A stretch of 64,000 nt of DNA from positions 19,985 to 83,984 of IMG/VR virus record IMGVR_UViG_3300002350_000003; one strand, written 5' to 3'. This DNA is from a virus. The position numbers were made by a program, and so were the translations under genes. Shown here piece after piece: positions 34,958 through 42,493 of this stretch. The notes beneath the pieces were generated by a model. It did not search any database. It worked only from the letters and a program-made list of their open reading frames with translations, and was not told where the DNA came from. The number at the start of each line of letters is the position of its first letter. Positions within the stretch are counted from its first letter, which is position 1.

Positions 34958-35875
34958 TTAGAATTGATCTTTTAATGTCCAAATTACTTTTCTTGGAGGA
35001 AAGCCGTCTACATCACTAAATACCCAAGAGCCATTCTGTGCTAACATTTCTGCTGCATCTCGTTCTCTTATCCAGAAACTTCCATCTGGTTGATCTAAAC
35101 GCTTCTCACCATTATTCCAAACCCCCCAAGAGTTTTGGACTAAGAATAGTGTTTCATTATAAATTTCATGAGTATCATCCATCCCAATCCAAGCCATCGC
35201 GTGACCCCATGATCCAGATCGGGCGGCAATACCATTCTTATCTCTTCTAGAACTAAATCCAGAATTACTGCATACACTAATAGAATAACCGTTGGCTATT
35301 GCATCTCTGGCTTGATCTATTGTGTTAATTAAACTGATAGTCTTAACTTGATGTTTCTTTGCTGCTTTTACTAATTCTTCTGGAACACCAGTACGACCCC
35401 ATCTGCCACCAATAGCACTATATGTTGAAAGATCATAATCTCCGTACTTTTGACGAAGTAATATTCCTCCATTTTGGTGGACGAATTTAGCAGCACCACC
35501 ACAAGTCATACCTTCACCGCCGTGTCCGCGTGAACCATAAATACCTTCAGTAGCACCACGGGCCACAAACTCTTCTCGTTGTCCATTTATAATTTCACAA
35601 CTGCGTGTAATATCTACGCTATTTCGCGTTGCATGTGAAACACAATCTCCTTGGACTTGCCTTTCTGATGGACCAAAAGAGGGATCAAACTTCAAGAGAG
35701 ACTTAAACGGTAGGGATAGTTTTCCTTTTCCAGTACCATATAAATCATGTGCTGCCACACCAAATAGTGGATGTGGCAGTTCTCCTAAGAGCTTGTCCAA
35801 CTCTTTTGGGTCACAGTATGATCCTACAAAGCCATCTTTATAGGCTTTTAATAAATCTTTCGGTGTCTTGAACAT
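34958..35875 (-). CDS. Papain-like (C1 family) cysteine protease
   Basis: The 305-residue protein has the catalytic residues of papain-like enzymes in order: QGDCVSHATRNS (Gln and Cys, near 78-81), SGSWGHAMAWIGMD (His near 225) and LVQNSWGVWNNG (Asn near 248). It lacks a signal peptide and propeptide. I chose ATG 35875 over a GTG codon before it. It may process virion proteins or act in lysis; its neighbours are a holin-like protein and the tail module. A C1 protease in this spot is unusual. Confidence 0.8.
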   Translation of the reverse strand: MFKTPKDLLKAYKDGFVGSYCDPKELDKLLGELPHPLFGVAAHDLYGTGKGKLSLPFKSLLKFDPSFGPSERQVQGDCVSHATRNSVDITRSCEIINGQREEFVARGATEGIYGSRGHGGEGMTCGGAAKFVHQNGGILLRQKYGDYDLSTYSAIGGRWGRTGVPEELVKAAKKHQVKTISLINTIDQARDAIANGYSISVCSNSGFSSRRDKNGIAARSGSWGHAMAWIGMDDTHEIYNETLFLVQNSWGVWNNGEKRLDQPDGSFWIRERDAAEMLAQNGSWVFSDVDGFPPRKVIWTLKDQF

Positions 35876-36096
35876 CACTTTGAGTTATCCTTTGCCCATT
35901 TAACTACTGTGTTAATTAATACTACTGTAACAGGCACAATTAGTGCTGTCATGCTACCAAGATCAAGCTTAGTTAGATTTTCGCCAATATATGTTAATAG
36001 TGCGGCTAAACCAACTAATGCTGCGTTCTTACCAACTGAAATAAGATCAGTTGTATTTAATGAGAATGCTTTTGAACCTACTTTTAGATCTAACAT
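35875..36096 (-). CDS. Holin-like small membrane protein
   Basis: The 73-residue protein has two hydrophobic segments, about residues 24-41 (AALVGLAALLTYIGE) and 48-64 (MTALIVPVTVVLINTVV), and a charged C-terminus (KWAKDNSK), the class II holin topology. It overlaps the papain-like protease start by one base. Holins control release of lytic enzymes; no endolysin was recognised in the window. A tail-assembly membrane protein is the alternative. Confidence 0.55.
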   Translation of the reverse strand: MLDLKVGSKAFSLNTTDLISVGKNAALVGLAALLTYIGENLTKLDLGSMTALIVPVTVVLINTVVKWAKDNSK

Positions 36097-36097
36097 C

Positions 36098-36691
36098 TTA
36101 TATCTCCTTGAGTTGAGAAATGCTTATTAAAAATCCACCATGCTCCTTGTCATTTATCCTATATGGAAATCCCATCATTTTTACTATCTTATCATCTACT
36201 GTTTGTACTGTTTTGACTAATTTTCTATTCATTTTTAAGCAAGATTTCAATTCATCAAAAAGATCTTCTCTATCTTCTTCTTTTATATAATTGAGCCAAT
36301 CATAACCTTCTACACTGTTAATAACTTCTTGTGTTAATTCATAAAAATTATTATTGGTCCAAGTTAGTCTACCATGATCATCTGTTTCAAATAATGCCGC
36401 ATCATTATAGTGAAGTGCGGCTTTTGTTCTTTGTTCTATAACTTTTTGTCTTTTTTCCATCCTATTAACGGTAGATCTTAAGTCTACAATAGCGTCTTTT
36501 AGGCTATTTCCACCATTAGTTGTTAGTTCTTTTTTGATTGTTTCTAATGATCTACCAACTTCTTCCTGCCCTTTAACAAATTTAACTGTTGGTTTTATTA
36601 CCTTGACCCACATTAAGCTAAAAAATGTTCCTAGACCACCAATGATAGTAAATATAAAGGTGATATGTTCTGGACTTTTTATGTCTAGCAT
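36098..36691 (-). CDS. Membrane-anchored PAS-domain protein
   Basis: The 197-residue protein has an N-terminal transmembrane helix (residues 11-29, ITFIFTIIGGLGTFFSLMW), a coiled coil (residues about 40-85) and a C-terminal PAS-like domain: ALFETDDHGRLTWTNNNFYE then GYDWLNYIKEEDREDLFDEL (about 97-145). PAS domains sense ligands or redox state in bacteria. There is no output domain, so the signal may pass through the coiled coil or membrane. It sits one base upstream of the holin-like gene. Confidence 0.7.
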   Translation of the reverse strand: MLDIKSPEHITFIFTIIGGLGTFFSLMWVKVIKPTVKFVKGQEEVGRSLETIKKELTTNGGNSLKDAIVDLRSTVNRMEKRQKVIEQRTKAALHYNDAALFETDDHGRLTWTNNNFYELTQEVINSVEGYDWLNYIKEEDREDLFDELKSCLKMNRKLVKTVQTVDDKIVKMMGFPYRINDKEHGGFLISISQLKEI

Positions 36692-36714
36692 AATTGCCTC
36701 CGTAGGAAAAAGAA

Positions 36715-36753
36715 GGATAAAGTGCCTTAAGATTTCTCAAAAGGCACTTATCC
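36715..36753 (-). terminator. Rho-independent terminator
   Basis: On the minus strand GGATAAGTGCCTT pairs with AAGGCACTTTATCC (one bulge), followed by TTCTTTTT. It lies after the gene at 36766-37383 and would end or thin its transcript before the membrane/protease genes. Confidence 0.85.
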
Positions 36754-36765
36754 AAAAATAACGAC

Positions 36766-37383
36766 TTATTCGTTACTATCTTTAGCCTTGTAGGCAACAT
36801 TACGAGTTGGTAAAGCTGCTCCAAATCTATAGGTAAGTTCACCGGGAACTGCTCTACTAGTACTTGCAGCATCATCAACGGCTGGGAAGTTACCGCTGGT
36901 AGCTCTATAAGTTACAGCAGTACCAGCACCAGTACCTCTGGTAAGACCGGGGAAATTGCCACTAGATGGAGTTGCAAGAACATTAAATGTTCTTGTAGCA
37001 TATGAACCAAACTGAGTAGTCTTTAGATTCTTATTAACTACGGCTTCTGTAGCACCACCGGGGATAGTTAAAATAGTTGAAGATGATCCATTGATTTTAC
37101 CAGCATTGGTATCACCAGCGGCCATTAATAGAAATTCGCTACCAGCGGGTGGAGTATATGCAAAAGTGCCACCCTCTTTTGCCCTTGTTACACCGTGTGG
37201 ATCACGAAAATTATTTGGGGCTGTAGGTGTATCTTCAGTTACAACTGTACCATAGCCCGGAACGTCAGCTAAATTGTTGATAAGTGATAGATCTGTTAGA
37301 TTTTCACTAACAGCACCGCCATTTAGAACAACGCCACCGTCATTATTGTATGCATTTGCAGAAACTGCTTTTTGGGATGCCAT
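36766..37383 (-). CDS. Probable abundant structural protein (hypothetical)
   Basis: The 205-residue protein has no Cys, no Trp and is Gly/Ala/Thr-rich. C-terminal repeats include SGNFPGLTRGTG and SGNFPAVDDAAS. N-terminal segment MASQKAVSANAYNNDGGVVL fits a virion decoration or tail protein. Its own GTGTATATAAT motif is upstream and a strong terminator downstream, so it is one well-expressed unit. AAAAGGAGAATAAT precedes the ATG. No family recognised. Confidence 0.6.
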   Translation of the reverse strand: MASQKAVSANAYNNDGGVVLNGGAVSENLTDLSLINNLADVPGYGTVVTEDTPTAPNNFRDPHGVTRAKEGGTFAYTPPAGSEFLLMAAGDTNAGKINGSSSTILTIPGGATEAVVNKNLKTTQFGSYATRTFNVLATPSSGNFPGLTRGTGAGTAVTYRATSGNFPAVDDAASTSRAVPGELTYRFGAALPTRNVAYKAKDSNE

Positions 37384-37454
37384 ATTATTCTCCTTTTATT
37401 AAATAAAATTTGCAAAGTAATAATTCCGCATCCTTTTATAGTCCAGTTCCTAAA

Positions 37455-37465
37455 ATTATATACAC
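37455..37465 (-). promoter_or_regulatory. GTGTATA-type motif upstream of structural gene
   Basis: The minus strand reads GTGTATATAAT, 72 bases before the ATG at 37383. It recurs before other genes in this window and could be a promoter element for the sigma-like protein encoded immediately upstream. Confidence 0.45.
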
Positions 37466-37467
37466 AT

Positions 37468-37944
37468 TTAACAGAATTTATCTTTTATGTTGTCTGCAAG
37501 TTTGTGGATTTTACGTCTAATACTTTCCCTATTTTTACCACGTTTTTCAGATATTTCTGCTATAGTCATATTGCTAAGTCTATCTTCAATCAAATCCCTA
37601 TCTTCTGAATTCTTAAACTCGTCCATTAGATCAATACTAAAAAATGGATCTGTATTGGATGCTATATTTTGGTGCAACATTCCAAAAGACTTATTTTTAT
37701 TGGCAAACTTAATCTCCTTCATGCACTCAATAAACACGCCCTTATATAGATAAGTTGTAAATTTAGCTCCCTTTTCTGCATTGTAGTTAACGAATGTTTT
37801 CCATAACGCATTAAGTTGGCAAGTCTTTATAGAATCAGCATCTAATTGATTTCTAAATCTCTTAGAAGCCTTATTCATAATTTTAACAATATTTTCATCC
37901 TTAAGGGCAACCTGTATCTTATCATCTATGCAATTACTCATCAT
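37468..37944 (-). CDS. Sigma70-family-like RNA polymerase sigma factor
   Basis: The 158-residue protein has a region-2-like segment (FVNYNAEKGAKFTTYLYKGV, about residues 50-70; compare xKFxTYA in sigma region 2) with basic helix VFIECMKEIKF after it, and a C-terminal helix-turn-helix (LSNMTIAEISEKRGKNRESI near 125-145) like region 4. The size fits phage late sigma factors such as T4 gp55 (185 residues). It would redirect host RNA polymerase. ATG 37944 has GGAG six bases upstream. Confidence 0.65.
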   Translation of the reverse strand: MMSNCIDDKIQVALKDENIVKIMNKASKRFRNQLDADSIKTCQLNALWKTFVNYNAEKGAKFTTYLYKGVFIECMKEIKFANKNKSFGMLHQNIASNTDPFFSIDLMDEFKNSEDRDLIEDRLSNMTIAEISEKRGKNRESIRRKIHKLADNIKDKFC

Positions 37945-38389
37945 CAAATTCTCCTTTTATAAGTTCTTGTTCAATATCAAATCTTATATTCTGAAAATCA
38001 AACATCTGTCCTATACCAACAAAAAATCTATAACGACTAAAGATTTTTAGTATCTCAATACCGGGCATTTTATTGAGTTTATTTTTTATGGCTGGTGTAA
38101 TATCGAAGTTTGTGTGACCAATCCAGCAGTCAAAATTAGCTAACATAGATATATCATCTATTACCTGCGGAGTGAGTGGCAACATCTTATGCAAAGCTGC
38201 TGACATCATATCTTTTTTATTGTCTTCATCTTCATATGATTCGTCTTCATCATCGTCATCGTCTTCTTCACCCAAAATATCTTCTTCTGCTTCTGGCATC
38301 ATATTCTGTATTATATTCTGTAATATGGGGCATGATAATTGTTTTTCAATATAATCTTCATATTTTTGCCATCCTATTTTTTTAGACAT
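37934..38389 (-). CDS. Hypothetical protein with acidic stretch
   Basis: The 151-residue protein has a run of about 25 acidic residues near 35-60 (EEDDDDDEDESYEDEDN) between two helical parts. The C-terminal part has FDCWIGHTNFDITPAIKNKL. The acidic block could mimic nucleic acid or bind a basic partner. It overlaps the sigma factor start by 11 bases. No family recognised. Confidence 0.5.
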   Translation of the reverse strand: MSKKIGWQKYEDYIEKQLSCPILQNIIQNMMPEAEEDILGEEDDDDDEDESYEDEDNKKDMMSAALHKMLPLTPQVIDDISMLANFDCWIGHTNFDITPAIKNKLNKMPGIEILKIFSRYRFFVGIGQMFDFQNIRFDIEQELIKGEFDDE

Positions 38390-38398
38390 ATATGACTC

Positions 38399-38770
38399 CT
38401 ATTTTGTGAAAACTTCAGACGGTTTTATACAAGGTTCATCCGCCTTACTATCTTTATGCCCATTTATGATTTTTGCTTTAGTATCTTTACTAATAAGATT
38501 GAAAATTTTAATTAGACAATCTTCTCTACCTTCTTCTACAAGGGCATTTTTTACTATATTCATAGTTTCTAGTATCGCCCTATCTTCTGCTAAAGTGTCG
38601 ATTATATAACACAGTGATTCAATAGATTCATCACTATAATCCTCCAGTTCTACATCCACTATCGTAGAATCTGAACCTTTAGAAACTATATAACTTATTT
38701 TTGCTAAAACTTCATTAGGTTCTGAAACTTGTTCATTATCTGGTTTTTTCTTGAAGAAATTAAATAACAT
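38399..38770 (-). CDS. Hypothetical protein
   Basis: The 123-residue protein begins MLFNFFKKKPDNEQVSEPNE and ends with CIKPSEVFTK. It is mostly helical with a run VDVELEDYSDESIESLCYII. No family motif. It overlaps the GT4 gene downstream end by 11 bases. Confidence 0.5.
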   Translation of the reverse strand: MLFNFFKKKPDNEQVSEPNEVLAKISYIVSKGSDSTIVDVELEDYSDESIESLCYIIDTLAEDRAILETMNIVKNALVEEGREDCLIKIFNLISKDTKAKIINGHKDSKADEPCIKPSEVFTK

Positions 38771-39833
38771 TTAATATTTTTCTCCCGGTGTTTTTCCAGC
38801 TAAAATTTTTAGCAGTTGTAATTCCATATTCGTTAACAGTTAAACTATTAGTTATATTTAGTTCATGGATATTTTGCATATATTTTATAGCAATATTTTT
38901 GGCCCTATTATCTATCCTAGCCCAATTACCTTGACCGTGAAACCATTTACCGTCATATGCAGTTTCGGTTTCTTCTATAGGTATTAACAATGCATTATTA
39001 GAGTTACAAAATTCTGTATGGGCAGAATAATCTGTGGCTATTACACGTTTTCCACAAGCCATCATTTCTAATAGCTCTAAATTCCACCCCTCTGCTCTTG
39101 CTGGAAATATTCCACAATGAGTTTGGGACATTATATTATACACTTCTTGCTGAGTGTTCTGTCGTGGAATAATATGTATTTTAGATCCCAGTTTAGACTT
39201 TTTATATAGATTTATCCATTCATTTTGTTCCTGCTCTGTGCAGAAAGGATTTTCGCACATCATGAATAGTTCTACATTATCATCTTCGTTAAACGCTGAG
39301 TTAAATATATCAACTAATACATCATGCCCCTTTCTTATTTCCCATTTACCACAATTAAAAAATCTTGTTGGACTATTTTGTGGCATTTCAGACGGCTGAA
39401 AAATAGATGAATCAACACCCAGCGGGACTACTATAACGTTAGATTCTTCAATAGTTGTATTATTTAATACTATTTTCTTAGCCCATTCTGAACATACAAA
39501 CACTCTATCTAAAGATTGAAGTTGATGCTTTTCAAAATCATTAAACTTATCCAACTCAAATATCGGAAACCCTATTCTGGTTCCTTTGCCAGCAAATTGT
39601 GCCATATCATGTTGATGCCATATTTTAATACATGGGGCATTATAATCATAAAACTGAGAATTTTTTATACATTTAGAGATTATGTCGGCATCTTCTTGAT
39701 TTGTTACTTGAGGTTGTCCTATCATGAATAAAGAAACTTCTATGGATTTAGATAGTTCTTTGATAATGTTTAAGGATGATACGCCGTAACCAAGCTGATT
39801 AATTGGGGCCATTACATTAATTTTAGTATTCAT
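38760..39833 (-). CDS. Glycosyltransferase family 4 (GT-B fold)
   Basis: The 357-residue protein opens MNTKINVMAPINQLGYGVSS (GT-B first loop). It has RVFVCSEWAKKIVLNNTTIE, IVVPLGVDSSIFQPSE, FFNCGKWEIRKGHDVLVDIF and AEGWNLELLEMMACGKRVIA near 265, the GT4 donor-site motif. It acts on an unknown acceptor. It sits away from the island but in the same orientation. Confidence 0.87.
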   Translation of the reverse strand: MNTKINVMAPINQLGYGVSSLNIIKELSKSIEVSLFMIGQPQVTNQEDADIISKCIKNSQFYDYNAPCIKIWHQHDMAQFAGKGTRIGFPIFELDKFNDFEKHQLQSLDRVFVCSEWAKKIVLNNTTIEESNVIVVPLGVDSSIFQPSEMPQNSPTRFFNCGKWEIRKGHDVLVDIFNSAFNEDDNVELFMMCENPFCTEQEQNEWINLYKKSKLGSKIHIIPRQNTQQEVYNIMSQTHCGIFPARAEGWNLELLEMMACGKRVIATDYSAHTEFCNSNNALLIPIEETETAYDGKWFHGQGNWARIDNRAKNIAIKYMQNIHELNITNSLTVNEYGITTAKNFSWKNTGRKILNVI

Positions 39834-40383
39834 AGTTTATTTTGTTATTCCTAAAAAAGAACCATCGTTTTAGTTTTGTTACGTCTTCTTCTTGATTTAT
39901 ATAGCTAAGATAGTTTAATACCTCGCTCAGAGAATTAAATATATGTTCGTGTGGCAACATAAAGAATAACCAATTGGGTGCTTGGCTTTTACCCTGTTCG
40001 CACCATATTAAAACTGGCTTTTTCTCCCTATTAGCTGTTACTATCTCTTCGTATGTTCCACAAGCATGAATATTAAGATCAATATGAGCAATAATGAAGT
40101 CAGATATATCTACACATCGCAAATCTGCACTGCGTATTATACCAAATTTCTCTTTGATCTTTTCATACTTTTCTGTCTCTTTGTAGTATTCTATCCAGTG
40201 CCTAGTCTCTTCATCTTCAATAACCCCATTGATTGGTTTGTCGCACGGGTCAATGACAGTTACCCCTAGTTCGTTTAGATATGGAGTTATTCGCTTACGC
40301 CAAGTAGTTCCACCGTCTGGAACTCTATCCATAGCACCAACTAAATAAACTCTCATGCCAACTAAGTTATTTATTGAATCCAT
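39823..40383 (-). CDS. Nucleoside 2-deoxyribosyltransferase-like protein
   Basis: The 186-residue protein begins with MRVYLVGAMDRVPDGGTTWR near 10-29, the opening strand and loop of nucleoside deoxyribosyltransferase-fold enzymes. It has DFIIAHIDLNIHACGTYEEI (about 105-124), with conserved D, G-T and catalytic-type E. Such enzymes move deoxyribose between bases. It lies next to a deaminase gene, suggesting handling of a non-standard nucleoside (inference). ATG 40383 has GGAG upstream. Confidence 0.65.
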   Translation of the reverse strand: MDSINNLVGMRVYLVGAMDRVPDGGTTWRKRITPYLNELGVTVIDPCDKPINGVIEDEETRHWIEYYKETEKYEKIKEKFGIIRSADLRCVDISDFIIAHIDLNIHACGTYEEIVTANREKKPVLIWCEQGKSQAPNWLFFMLPHEHIFNSLSEVLNYLSYINQEEDVTKLKRWFFFRNNKINYEY

Positions 40384-40774
40384 TGTCTATGCTCCACCAT
40401 ACTTTGTTAATACCTAGAGATCTCATTATTCTATCACACTTATCGCACGGCTGACTACATCTTAATTCGCCACGCTTATTTAGTCTTATAATAACCATTT
40501 TGAGGCTATTATCTATATAATATTTACCCCATAAACGAGATATTAGATCAGTTTCTGCGTGAAAGTAAGGGTATTCACTATCTGTATTGAACCTTTTAGC
40601 TAATACTAGTGCTTGAGTATGGGTTTTCTCTGGATTGTTTTGCCCTATTGCAAGAAGTTTATTTTTCTTGTATCCAAAAGCAAAGTGAAAAAATTTATTC
40701 TTAGTTTGTCTTTCCTCTTTGGCTTTAGGTAAAAGGCTCAGTGCTATTTCAAGTGATTGATCTATTATATTCAT
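40367..40774 (-). CDS. Cytidine/deoxycytidylate deaminase-family protein
   Basis: The 135-residue protein has the zinc site of the deaminase superfamily: YFHAETDLISRLWG near 70 (H-A-E) and RCSQPCDKCDRIMRSLGI near 105 (P-C-x2-C). It differs from the canonical dCMP deaminase at 42490-42915. The N-terminus contains FAFGYKKNKLLAIGQNNPEK. The substrate is uncertain. Its pairing with the deoxyribosyltransferase-like gene suggests a nucleoside-modification role. Confidence 0.75.
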   Translation of the reverse strand: MNIIDQSLEIALSLLPKAKEERQTKNKFFHFAFGYKKNKLLAIGQNNPEKTHTQALVLAKRFNTDSEYPYFHAETDLISRLWGKYYIDNSLKMVIIRLNKRGELRCSQPCDKCDRIMRSLGINKVWWSIDNGFNK

Positions 40775-41271
40775 GAGAAATCTATAGTATTGATAGTAAT
40801 AAGCTTGATAAATTCTTGAATACTAGTTACTTTATGATTATCAAAAGCTTGTTTGGTTTTCTGTTTTGCTTCTGTCTTTTTGTATCCAAGTGCTACAAGC
40901 GAACTAATACAATCATTGTAAAGTTGCTCATCTCGTACTGGTTTTGGTTTAGGGGTTGTTGTTGTTGGTGTAATAGTAGGTATGGTTGCCGGTTGATTAA
41001 TGACGGGGTTATTTTTCTTAGGTTTGGGCTTATCTGCAACGGTGCGTTTTGGTACACTCTTGACAGCACAGCTTTGTGTTGGTACAACCTTTACTTGTTT
41101 TGGTTTTTCAATATACGTGTAGTCTTCTACATATCCAATAACAAACTTATCTAGCTTGTTGAAGCTAATTGATTTGCCCTCAATGTATGCCTTATATGTA
41201 TAAAAAATTGTTAAGCAAATGATAACAAATGCCCAAAAATTTCCAACGCTAGGATGTGGCTGTGGGTTCAT
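40771..41271 (-). CDS. Membrane-anchored protein with RuvA C-terminal-like domain
   Basis: The 166-residue protein has one N-terminal membrane helix (residues 11-27, NFWAFVIICLTIFYTYK), a long Pro/Thr/Lys-rich linker (about residues 60-115) and a C-terminal helical domain CISSLVALGYKKTEAKQKTK, like the RuvA/UBA domain that contacts RuvB. RuvA-like domains on membrane stalks occur in other phages; function unknown. It is directly downstream of promoter 41289-41316. Confidence 0.6.
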   Translation of the reverse strand: MNPQPHPSVGNFWAFVIICLTIFYTYKAYIEGKSISFNKLDKFVIGYVEDYTYIEKPKQVKVVPTQSCAVKSVPKRTVADKPKPKKNNPVINQPATIPTITPTTTTPKPKPVRDEQLYNDCISSLVALGYKKTEAKQKTKQAFDNHKVTSIQEFIKLITINTIDFS

Positions 41272-41288
41272 AATTTTTTCCTACTGTG

Positions 41289-41316
41289 ATCATACCATAA
41301 CTATCGTCACAGTCAA
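41289..41316 (-). promoter_or_regulatory. Sigma70-type promoter
   Basis: On the minus strand TTGACT (41311-41316), a 16-base spacer and TATGAT (41289-41294). The start would be about 12 bases before the ATG at 41271, with the RBS GGAAAA in between, so it drives the RuvA-like gene and those downstream. It follows a strong terminator directly. Confidence 0.8.
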
Positions 41317-41327
41317 GACGCAAACTT

Positions 41328-41363
41328 AAAAAAAATGGCCCGAAGCACAAGGCGACGGGCCAT
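41328..41363 (-). terminator. Rho-independent terminator after SSB copy 2
   Basis: On the minus strand ATGGCCCG pairs with CGGGCCAT (8 bp, 13-base loop), followed by eight T. A promoter lies just downstream, so the terminator separates two transcription units. Confidence 0.9.
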
Positions 41364-41388
41364 TCCTTAGACAGATTGACTATCCATT

Positions 41389-41721
41389 TCACTCTTTAGA
41401 GTCTTGCCCTACAATTCCAGACGGGCCTAAAGAAATTTCATCTGCCATTACGCAGATAGAGTTCTTTTGATTCCCATCCTTATCTTGATAATCATCAATT
41501 TTTAGCTTCCCTTGAACGCCAACCAATCTGCCCTTCTTTAGATGATCCTTTAATGCTTCAGCCATTTTTCCAAAACATAGGATATTTAAGAATAGAGTAT
41601 CTTCATTGCGACGATCATTCACGGCCATACGAAACTTTGCCATAGCAGTACCCTTTTGGGTTGTGCTTAATTCCGCATCCTTTGTTAATCTGCCACAACC
41701 TAACCATGTATTAATATTCAT
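41389..41721 (-). CDS. ssb: Single-stranded DNA-binding protein (OB fold), copy 2
   Basis: The 110-residue protein fits the bacterial SSB core: MNINTWLGCGRLTKDAELST, AMAKFRMAVNDRRNEDTLFL then NILCFGKMAEALKDHLKKGR and LVGVQGKLKIDDYQDKDGNQ. It is closer to bacterial SSB than copy 1 (7382-7693). TTGGAGG precedes the ATG. A strong terminator follows. Two SSBs in one phage may serve different DNA substrates. Confidence 0.9.
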   Translation of the reverse strand: MNINTWLGCGRLTKDAELSTTQKGTAMAKFRMAVNDRRNEDTLFLNILCFGKMAEALKDHLKKGRLVGVQGKLKIDDYQDKDGNQKNSICVMADEISLGPSGIVGQDSKE

Positions 41722-41725
41722 GCTA

Positions 41726-42043
41726 TCATACCTCCAATGCTGAACGAATTCTACCTCTTACTACCTGTGTATTGCCACGATTATAAGTGCCTAGTGTAGC
41801 ACTGTATACGTTTCTAGCAATTGATCGCGGAATACCCAGAAGTCGAGCAGCGAACTCTGTATCTTCACGATTATTACGAAAAAATCCAAACCCAGACTTG
41901 TGTGCTAAAGCAGTAATTGGATTTAATGTTACACCCTTGTAGTGACCACTTTGAATGGTGGCAACAACACGATTATGATTAATATCCCAATGATATGCAT
42001 CAGCTAGGTTTGATAGTCTGTCAAAAAATTCAGTATAATTCAT
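41726..42043 (-). CDS. Hypothetical protein
   Basis: The 105-residue protein starts at ATG 42043 (GGAG upstream). It reads MNYTEFFDRLSNLADAYHWD and has GHYKGVTLNPITALAHKSGF near 35-55, and a helical RRLLGIPRS-like region (AARLLGIPRSIARNVYSA). Its small size and conserved patches are typical of phage proteins of unknown role. It ends five bases before the SSB ATG. Confidence 0.5.
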   Translation of the reverse strand: MNYTEFFDRLSNLADAYHWDINHNRVVATIQSGHYKGVTLNPITALAHKSGFGFFRNNREDTEFAARLLGIPRSIARNVYSATLGTYNRGNTQVVRGRIRSALEV

Positions 42044-42044
42044 A

Positions 42045-42224
42045 TCAATCTCCTTCTTCATTGCTATTTAATTCTTCGAAAACTTGAACATCTTTAACGC
42101 CATTTTGCACATAAGCCTTTAGTTGCTCAATCTCATTTTGAATTAAAGCCTGCTGCTTTGTCAATTCTTCAATCCTTTGAGCAACATTTTGCAAATGTGC
42201 TTTTGCCATTTCTACAACCGTCAT
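42045..42224 (-). CDS. Small coiled-coil protein
   Basis: The 59-residue protein starts at ATG 42224 (AAGGAG upstream). It reads MTVVEMAKAHLQNVAQRIEE, then LTKQQALIQNEIEQLKAYVQ, a likely two-heptad coiled coil. The acidic tail EELNSNEEGD ends it. Not recognised. Confidence 0.55.
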   Translation of the reverse strand: MTVVEMAKAHLQNVAQRIEELTKQQALIQNEIEQLKAYVQNGVKDVQVFEELNSNEEGD

Positions 42225-42280
42225 ATCTTTTTCTCCTTGTTCTTTCACCTTGTTATACCCATTAGTACTGTCAAAAACAA

Positions 42281-42493
42281 TCATGGTTTTTGTTCATATG
42301 TCATATAATCTAAAACTTGAAGATGAGTCCAATTAGGTTGATAATTGTCATCTGTTCCAAGTCTAGCAATATCTATATATTCACTTTCTAGCCTGACTAC
42401 TAGTTCTGCAAGAAATTCTAGCTTGTTTGAGTAAACACATTCCTCTATCATATCTAGAGTCTCTTTTACTGTGCGTTTATTATTAGTACTCAT
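42281..42493 (-). CDS. Hypothetical protein
   Basis: The 70-residue protein starts at ATG 42493, overlapping the dCMP deaminase end by 4 bases. It reads MSTNNKRTVKETLDMIEECV and is helical. It has WTHLQVLDYMTYEQKP at its C-terminus. No family recognised. Confidence 0.5.
   Translation of the reverse strand: MSTNNKRTVKETLDMIEECVYSNKLEFLAELVVRLESEYIDIARLGTDDNYQPNWTHLQVLDYMTYEQKP

Noticed and set aside
38172-38385. Plus-strand Ser-rich open frames
   Set aside because: They mirror the acidic stretch of the real gene on the other strand.
42240-42275. TTGACA and TATAAC close together upstream of 42224
   Set aside because: Only 11 bases separate the hexamers, too short for a promoter.
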